This document shows positions 59,281 to 64,000 of a stretch of 64,000 nucleotides of DNA, piece by piece. Under the pieces are notes generated by a model. It ran no database searches and was not told the origin of the DNA. It saw nothing but the letters and a program-made list of their open reading frames with translations. This DNA is from Marispirochaeta sp963667435 (GTDB taxonomy: Bacteria; Spirochaetota; Spirochaetia; JC444; Marispirochaetaceae). The translations under genes were made by a program, and so were the position numbers. Positions within the stretch are counted from its first letter, which is position 1; each line of letters opens with the position of its first letter. The stretch is taken from positions 2,294,001-2,358,000 of the forward strand of contig OY763414.1 in assembly GCA_963667435.1 (NCBI GenBank). Reading direction: 5' to 3'.

Positions 59281-60651
59281 ATGTCAGAAAAATTGAAAAA
59301 CAGTTACTGCCTTGTCCTGGGCGGAGGCGGAGCCCGGGGCGCCTATGAAATCGGCGTGTGGAAAGCCCTGCGGGAGATGGAGATAGAAATCCATGCAGTT
59401 GCCGGGACCTCCGTGGGAGCCCTTAATGCGGCCCTTGTAGCCCAGAATGATTATGAAGCCGCGGAAGAGATGTTCCTCAATATCAATATCCATAAGGTAA
59501 TCAACATTCCCGACGAGTATCTCCACCAGGGAAAGATCAGCCGTGATCTCAACAACATGCGCCGTCTAAGCGGTTACCTCCTGGAACACCGGGGACTGGA
59601 TACCTCCCCTCTGAAATCCCTGATAAACTCTTATCTGAAAGAAGATATAATCCGCAGTGCCGGTATGGACTTTGCCCTGGTGACATACAACCTGTCCACC
59701 ATGAAACCCCTACACTGCTTTATAGAAGATATTCCGGCCGGCAGGCTGAGTGACTTTCTTGCGGCCAGTGCCGCCCACCCGCTTTTCGGAGCAGCGAAGA
59801 TCGACGAAGCCCGTCTCACCGACGGAGGCGTTACGGACAATATTCCCTATAATCTGATGAAGGAACGGGGCTACCGCCGTATTATTGCCGTTGACCTTTC
59901 CGGCATGGGATGGATCAGAAAACCGAGAACAGAAAACAGCCAGACCGTTTATATTAAAAACTCCCTGAAACTCGACGGGATAATGGATTTTACCCCGGAA
60001 TGCTCCGCAAGGGCCATAAAACTTGGATACCTGGACACTCTGCGCAGCTTTGAGAAGGTTGAAGGCGTCCGCTATTTTATAAATCCAGGAAATCAGGAGC
60101 TGGAGATCCTCAACCGGCAGCTTAAACTGCCGGAGAACACGCGGATCATAGAAGAGACCGCCGGGAAAATCCGCGGACACAGGAAGGAAGAGAAAAAAGC
60201 AGACCGCAGTCTGATTAATCCGGGCCCGTTAAAACAGATCCTGCCTCCGGACATGTCACATCACCGCATACCTGCCTTGGCTCTGATTGAGTGTTCTGCA
60301 GCCTGTCTGAACATAAGCAGGGAGCCACTCTACACCCCCGGTGAACTGCTGCAAAAGATAGAAGAAGGATTCAGCCGGCTTACAGCAGATCCTTTCAGTG
60401 AAAAACGGGGATTCCGGGGTGTCATCCGAAGGCTGCGCCGGGAACTGAAGAAGCTGAACCGCAGAGATCTGTTTCAACTCTCCTCCGCCCGTTACGCTTC
60501 CGCCCTGAGTACTGTACTCGGCGAAAAAGATCCCTATCTTGCAGTAAAACTGCTGAGCCCCTTATTTCCGGAACTCCCGGCAGCAAGACTTCTGTATACG
60601 CTCATTAATTCTTCTCCCCGGAGTTTTTCTATTGACCAGCCGGATCGCTGA
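59281..60651 (+). CDS. Patatin-like phospholipase
   Basis: A 456-residue lipid acyl hydrolase. Oxyanion loop GGGGARGAYEIGVW, nucleophile elbow GTSVGAL (GxSxG Ser) and catalytic Asp in TDGGVTDNIPYN, all within the first 190 residues. No signal peptide is seen, so it may act on the inner leaflet or be exported another way. The C-terminal half (about 280-456) is helical and unrecognised. The start is uncertain: the ATG at 59281 gives the standard N-terminus, with a weak GGGGAG 15 bases upstream; an in-frame ATG at 59224 overlaps the divergent pheST promoter region. Confidence 0.88.
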   Translation: MSEKLKNSYCLVLGGGGARGAYEIGVWKALREMEIEIHAVAGTSVGALNAALVAQNDYEAAEEMFLNINIHKVINIPDEYLHQGKISRDLNNMRRLSGYLLEHRGLDTSPLKSLINSYLKEDIIRSAGMDFALVTYNLSTMKPLHCFIEDIPAGRLSDFLAASAAHPLFGAAKIDEARLTDGGVTDNIPYNLMKERGYRRIIAVDLSGMGWIRKPRTENSQTVYIKNSLKLDGIMDFTPECSARAIKLGYLDTLRSFEKVEGVRYFINPGNQELEILNRQLKLPENTRIIEETAGKIRGHRKEEKKADRSLINPGPLKQILPPDMSHHRIPALALIECSAACLNISREPLYTPGELLQKIEEGFSRLTADPFSEKRGFRGVIRRLRRELKKLNRRDLFQLSSARYASALSTVLGEKDPYLAVKLLSPLFPELPAARLLYTLINSSPRSFSIDQPDR

Positions 60652-60660
60652 TTCTACAAT
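60632..60660 (+). promoter_or_regulatory. Promoter of the nucleoside lipoprotein gene
   Basis: TTGACC (60632-60637) and TACAAT (60655-60660) with a 17-base spacer, overlapping the end of the phospholipase gene. ATG follows 38 bases later with GAGGAG upstream. Confidence 0.65.
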
Positions 60661-60698
60661 TAAGAAGGTAAATAAAAATATTTCTCGAGGAGTTACGA

Positions 60699-61814
60699 AT
60701 GAAAAAAGCACTGGTGCTTATGCTCTCTCTCGTCCTTCTATTCTCTCTTGCCGCAGGACTTTCGTCCTGTTCCAAGAAAAGTGAAACCGCAGGAGACACC
60801 GCAAAAGCTGAAACAGCAGCAAAAGCAGACCTCAAAGTCGGAATGGTTACCGACGCAGGAACCATAGATGATAAATCCTTCAACCAGGGAACCTGGGAAG
60901 GAATTCTCAAAGCAAAAGATGACATGGGCGTAGAGGTGAAATACCTGAAACCCTCCGGTACCACCGAAGCAGACTATCTGAAGGAGATCGGAAACCTCTA
61001 TGACGCGGGTTACAAGTTTATCGTAACTCCCGGATTCAAGTTTGAAACCAGCATCTATCAGGCCCAGACCAAATATCCCGATGCAAAGTTTGTAATCCTC
61101 GACGGAGTTCCCCACCACGGAGACTACTCTGTGGATGTTAAATCAAACACCGTATCAATCTTTTTTGCTGAACACGAATCCGGCTTCATGGCCGGTGTGG
61201 CCGCGGCCCTGCAGCTCCAGGAAGGAGCGTTCGGATTTATCGGAGGCATGGAGATTCCCGCTGTCCAGAAATTCAACTGGGGATTTCAGCAGGGTGTTGC
61301 CTATGCCAATGACCATTTCAGCACCAAAATTGTCATTTCTCCCGAAAATGTTGTGTATCAGGGCACCTTCAATGATGTTGCTGCCGGTCAGCAGCTTGCA
61401 GCACAGATGTTCGACAAAGGCGTACGGGCTATTTTCACCGCTGCCGGCGGTGTAGGTGTTGGTGCGATAAACGAGGCTAAGACCCGGGCAAAAGCCGGTG
61501 AAGAGGTCTGGATTATCGGTGTTGACGTAGACCAGTATGCTGAAGGTATCTATGAAGGCGACAAATCTATCATCCTCACATCAGCAATGAAGAGAATCGA
61601 TCAGGCAGCCTACGACATGATCAAGGCCGAACTTGACGGCAGCTTCCCCGGTGGCCAGATTCTCACCTTCGATGCTACCAACGACGGCATCGGTATTCCT
61701 GAATCTAATCCGAACCTTTCCATGCAGTTAGAAGCAAAGGTCGCGGAGATTTTCGGCGACCTGAAAGCCGGAAAAATTACCGTCTCTTCTGAACAGGGAT
61801 CACTAATCAAATAG
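60699..61814 (+). CDS. BMP/PnrA-family nucleoside-binding lipoprotein
   Basis: A 371-residue lipoprotein with a lipobox ending in LSSC (Cys24) and a charged linker. The BMP family fold has LKVGMVTDAGTIDDKSFNQG, IVTPGFKFETSIYQAQTKYPD, the GFIGGMEIPAVQKFNWGF segment and the VWIIGVDVDQYAEG segment. In Treponema the relative PnrA (TmpC) binds purine nucleosides. The downstream ATPase and permease genes fit a nucleoside ABC transporter. A strong terminator separates it from them, so the receptor is made in excess. Confidence 0.93.
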   Translation: MKKALVLMLSLVLLFSLAAGLSSCSKKSETAGDTAKAETAAKADLKVGMVTDAGTIDDKSFNQGTWEGILKAKDDMGVEVKYLKPSGTTEADYLKEIGNLYDAGYKFIVTPGFKFETSIYQAQTKYPDAKFVILDGVPHHGDYSVDVKSNTVSIFFAEHESGFMAGVAAALQLQEGAFGFIGGMEIPAVQKFNWGFQQGVAYANDHFSTKIVISPENVVYQGTFNDVAAGQQLAAQMFDKGVRAIFTAAGGVGVGAINEAKTRAKAGEEVWIIGVDVDQYAEGIYEGDKSIILTSAMKRIDQAAYDMIKAELDGSFPGGQILTFDATNDGIGIPESNPNLSMQLEAKVAEIFGDLKAGKITVSSEQGSLIK

Positions 61815-61829
61815 TTCAGTTTACAGCAG

Positions 61830-61864
61830 GGGGCATGCCGGAATCCCGGAGTGCCCCTTTTTTT
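61830..61864 (+). terminator. Intrinsic terminator after the lipoprotein gene
   Basis: GGGGCA (61830-61835) pairs with TGCCCC (61852-61857), with an inner CCGG/CCGG pair, and is followed by seven T residues. Confidence 0.88.
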
Positions 61865-61948
61865 AGCTATTAACTTTTTTACCATTTACCCGCAGAACCG
61901 TCTGCTTGCCTGTTCTTCAGAAAATCCCCTGCCGGAGGCCTGTAGCTT

Positions 61949-63481
61949 ATGGAAAATGTTGTAGAAATGATCAACATCCGCAAAGAGTTTCCCGGAATAG
62001 TCGCCAATGACAATATCTCAATTAATCTGAAAAAAGGCGAAATCCTTGCACTTTTAGGAGAAAACGGAGCGGGGAAATCAACCCTGATGAGTATCCTCTT
62101 TGGCCTCTACCGGCCGGATAACGGCAGCATCCGCATCCGCGGGAAAGAGGAACATATCAGTAACCCGATCTATGCCAATGATCTGGGAATAGGCATGGTG
62201 CACCAGCATTTCAAACTGGTACACAACTTTACCATCACCGAAAATATTGTTCTGGGAATGGAACCGAAGAAAGGGCTGAGTCTGAACCTCGCCGATGCAT
62301 CACGACGCATCAGGGATCTGTCCGAACATTACGGCCTGAATGTAGACCCCGACGCCATCACCGAGGATGTTTCCGTTGGCATGCAGCAGCGGGTGGAAAT
62401 CCTGAAAATGCTCTACCGAGATGCTGAGGTACTTATTTTTGACGAACCAACCTCGGTACTGACTCCCCAGGAGATACAGGATCTGATGCAGATAATGCGA
62501 AACCTGATAGAGGAAGGAAAATCGATAATCCTGATAACCCATAAACTTAAGGAAATCAAGGCTATTGCAGACCGCTGCACCGTAATCCGCCGGGGAAAGG
62601 TTATCGGAACCGTACAGGTCCAGGCCACCACTGAAGCCGAAATGGCCAGAATGATGGTGGGCCGCGAAGTCTCTTTTACAGTTGATAAAGAGGAGAAGGA
62701 AGCCGGGCGCACAATTCTTCAGGTGGAGAACCTTTCCGTAATCAACAGCCGGAAAATTCAGGGACTCAAAAACTTTTCTCTGGAGGTAAAAGCCGGAGAA
62801 ATTGTAGGCCTTGCGGGAGTGGATGGAAACGGCCAGTCGGAATTAGTGGAAGCCATCACCGGTCTGGTTCCTGCATCTGAAGGACGCATCCTGTTAAACG
62901 GAACGGATATCACCGGCTGCAGTATCGCAGAACGAATCACCGCCGGAGTTGCCCATATTCCCGAGGACAGACAGAAACGGGGCCTGGTCCTGGACTACAG
63001 TGTTGAGGACAACATGATACTGGAAACCCATGGATCAGCCCCCTACTCCCGCCACGGCTTTCTGCAGCGAGAGCCTATTCGCCGGCATGCGGAAAAGCTG
63101 ATTCAGGACTTTGATGTCCGCGCCGGTCAGGGCGGGGCAACCACAGCCCGTTCCCTTTCCGGTGGAAATCAGCAGAAAGCAATCGTCGGCCGGGAGATCG
63201 ATCTGAATCCCGATCTACTGATTGCGGTCCAGCCAACCCGGGGTCTTGATGTGGGATCCATTGAGTACATCCATAAACGCCTGGTGGAACAGCGGGACAA
63301 AGGAAAGGGAGTTCTGCTGGTATCTCTGGAACTTGACGAGATTCTGGACCTCTCCGACAGAATAGCCATTATCAACCATGGTGAACTGGTGGGTACCGTT
63401 ATGGCTGAGGACACCAACGAAAATGAAGTAGGTCTTATGATGGCCGGAGTGGAACAGGGAGAACGCAGCCATGAAGCTTGA
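61949..63481 (+). CDS. Nucleoside ABC transporter ATPase (duplicated domain)
   Basis: A 510-residue ATPase with two ABC domains in one chain, as in the BMP/NupA and RbsA types. Domain 1 has Walker A GENGAGKST, signature-like VSVGMQQRVEILK and Walker B VLIFDEPTSVL. Domain 2 has a degenerate Walker A GVDGNGQSE, signature SLSGGNQQKAIVGREI and LLIAVQPTRGLD. The Gln in place of the catalytic Glu in the last is the family's normal state. GGAGG precedes the ATG. It overlaps the permease gene by 11 bp. Confidence 0.93.
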   Translation: MENVVEMINIRKEFPGIVANDNISINLKKGEILALLGENGAGKSTLMSILFGLYRPDNGSIRIRGKEEHISNPIYANDLGIGMVHQHFKLVHNFTITENIVLGMEPKKGLSLNLADASRRIRDLSEHYGLNVDPDAITEDVSVGMQQRVEILKMLYRDAEVLIFDEPTSVLTPQEIQDLMQIMRNLIEEGKSIILITHKLKEIKAIADRCTVIRRGKVIGTVQVQATTEAEMARMMVGREVSFTVDKEEKEAGRTILQVENLSVINSRKIQGLKNFSLEVKAGEIVGLAGVDGNGQSELVEAITGLVPASEGRILLNGTDITGCSIAERITAGVAHIPEDRQKRGLVLDYSVEDNMILETHGSAPYSRHGFLQREPIRRHAEKLIQDFDVRAGQGGATTARSLSGGNQQKAIVGREIDLNPDLLIAVQPTRGLDVGSIEYIHKRLVEQRDKGKGVLLVSLELDEILDLSDRIAIINHGELVGTVMAEDTNENEVGLMMAGVEQGERSHEA

Positions 63482-64000
63482 ACTTAAGTTACCCCGGCAA
63501 CTGATAATTGCCCTCACCTCTATCCTTCTGGGCCTGCTGGCCGGTGCCGTATTTATGGCCATAACCGGGAGCAACCCCTTTGCAGGTTACTCCTACCTCT
63601 TTCGCGGAGGCCTGATGAACATTGAGCGGGTGGGCAACTCCATTGCCACCGCAACCCCGCTGATTCTTACAGGACTTTCCGTAGCCTTCGCTTTTAAAAC
63701 GGGACTTTTCAATATCGGGGCATCCGGTCAGATGCTCATCGGCGGGCTCTGTGCCACAGCAGTGGGTCTGACCATGGTTCTGCCAAAGCCTCTCCTGCTG
63801 CTTGTTATGCTCATCGCCGCCATTGCAGGGGGAGCCCTGTGGGGACTGGTTCCCGGATTTCTCAAAGCCCGTTTCAATGTTCATGAAGTAGTAGCTACTA
63901 TAATGATGAACTGGATTGCCTACTGGACCGTTTACTATGCCGTTCCGGCATACTTCAAGGGTCCCTATCTGGAAACGGAATCAAAGAAGATCCCCGATAT
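63471..64000 (+). CDS. Nucleoside ABC transporter permease, 5' part (cut by window end)
   Basis: Open to the window end. Starts MKLELKLPRQLIIALTSILL and continues through several membrane segments, with GSNPFAGYSYLFRGG, the TPLILTGLSVAFAFKTGLFN segment and GASGQMLIGGL, then FKARFNVHEVVATIMMNWIA. These are hallmarks of NupB/BmpC-type inner-membrane permeases (LivM-like fold). A second permease would be expected after it. It overlaps the ATPase gene by 11 bases, so translation is coupled. Confidence 0.9.
   Translation, partial: MKLELKLPRQLIIALTSILLGLLAGAVFMAITGSNPFAGYSYLFRGGLMNIERVGNSIATATPLILTGLSVAFAFKTGLFNIGASGQMLIGGLCATAVGLTMVLPKPLLLLVMLIAAIAGGALWGLVPGFLKARFNVHEVVATIMMNWIAYWTVYYAVPAYFKGPYLETESKKIPD

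Overview
The window reads as a chromosomal segment of a free-living, Gram-negative spirochaete, probably a marine or saline Spirochaetales member. The inference rests on several features together: an LPS-export operon; HPr kinase with HPr beside rpoN; a PnrA/BMP-type nucleoside lipoprotein with its ABC transporter; many exported proteins whose mature N-termini begin with the small-residue/GQQE/GEQE style common in spirochaetal binding proteins; HEAT-repeat and class III cyclase proteins; and Na+/phosphate plus glycine-betaine uptake. No tRNA, rRNA, CRISPR array, IS element, integrase or prophage gene was seen. Gene density is high and many genes overlap by 1-4 bases.

Layout. 1-11066 (+): the 3' part of pyrG, then lptC-lptA-lptB, rpoN, hpf, hprK, ptsH, a DUF4390-like gene, ntrY, ntrX, lexA and holA. 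This resembles the enterobacterial lptCAB-rpoN-hpf-ptsN-rapZ-npr order, with hprK where ptsN-rapZ would be. 11073-17856 (-): an exported EEP-fold hydrolase, uvrC, a GntR regulator, an unaccompanied TctA-type permease and uraA. 17941-22139 (+): a GAF-PAS class III cyclase and a membrane-anchored HEAT-repeat protein. 22140-31548: a self-contained C4-dicarboxylate block (TRAP transporter dctPQM, malic enzyme, NfnAB transhydrogenase, and a divergently encoded DcuS/DcuR-like two-component system). It is flanked by an imperfect direct repeat that recreates the end of the HEAT gene.

31549-42172: a DsrE-like protein, then a TetR-controlled set (HAE3/MMPL transporter, LolA-like protein, outer-membrane barrel) that looks like a trans-envelope lipid or amphiphile export system. 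It is followed by thrH, a large Ig-repeat/OmpA-domain protein and two DUF4230-like membrane proteins. 42160-48429 (-): a signalling group consisting of a MarR regulator, a cyclic-nucleotide-binding protein fused to a nucleoside-phosphorylase-like domain, a double-receiver protein and a hybrid kinase. 48718-51853 (+): a glycine-betaine ABC transporter. 52018-54329 (-): an adenosine-specific-kinase-family protein and a Na+/Pi symporter with a Pho-box-like repeat upstream. 54393-55547 (+): a diverged TctC-like protein and an ArsR regulator. 55534-59221 (-): pheST under a phenylalanine leader-peptide attenuator. 59281-64000 (+): a patatin phospholipase and the nucleoside lipoprotein/ABC transporter genes, the last cut by the window end.

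The most interesting items are the complete Phe attenuator of pheST (promoter, Phe-rich leader peptide, alternative pairing, terminator), the cNMP-binding/nucleosidase-like fusion protein, the TetR-MMPL-LolA-like-barrel set, the repeat-flanked dicarboxylate/malic enzyme/Nfn block, and repeated signs of leaderless or near-leaderless transcripts.
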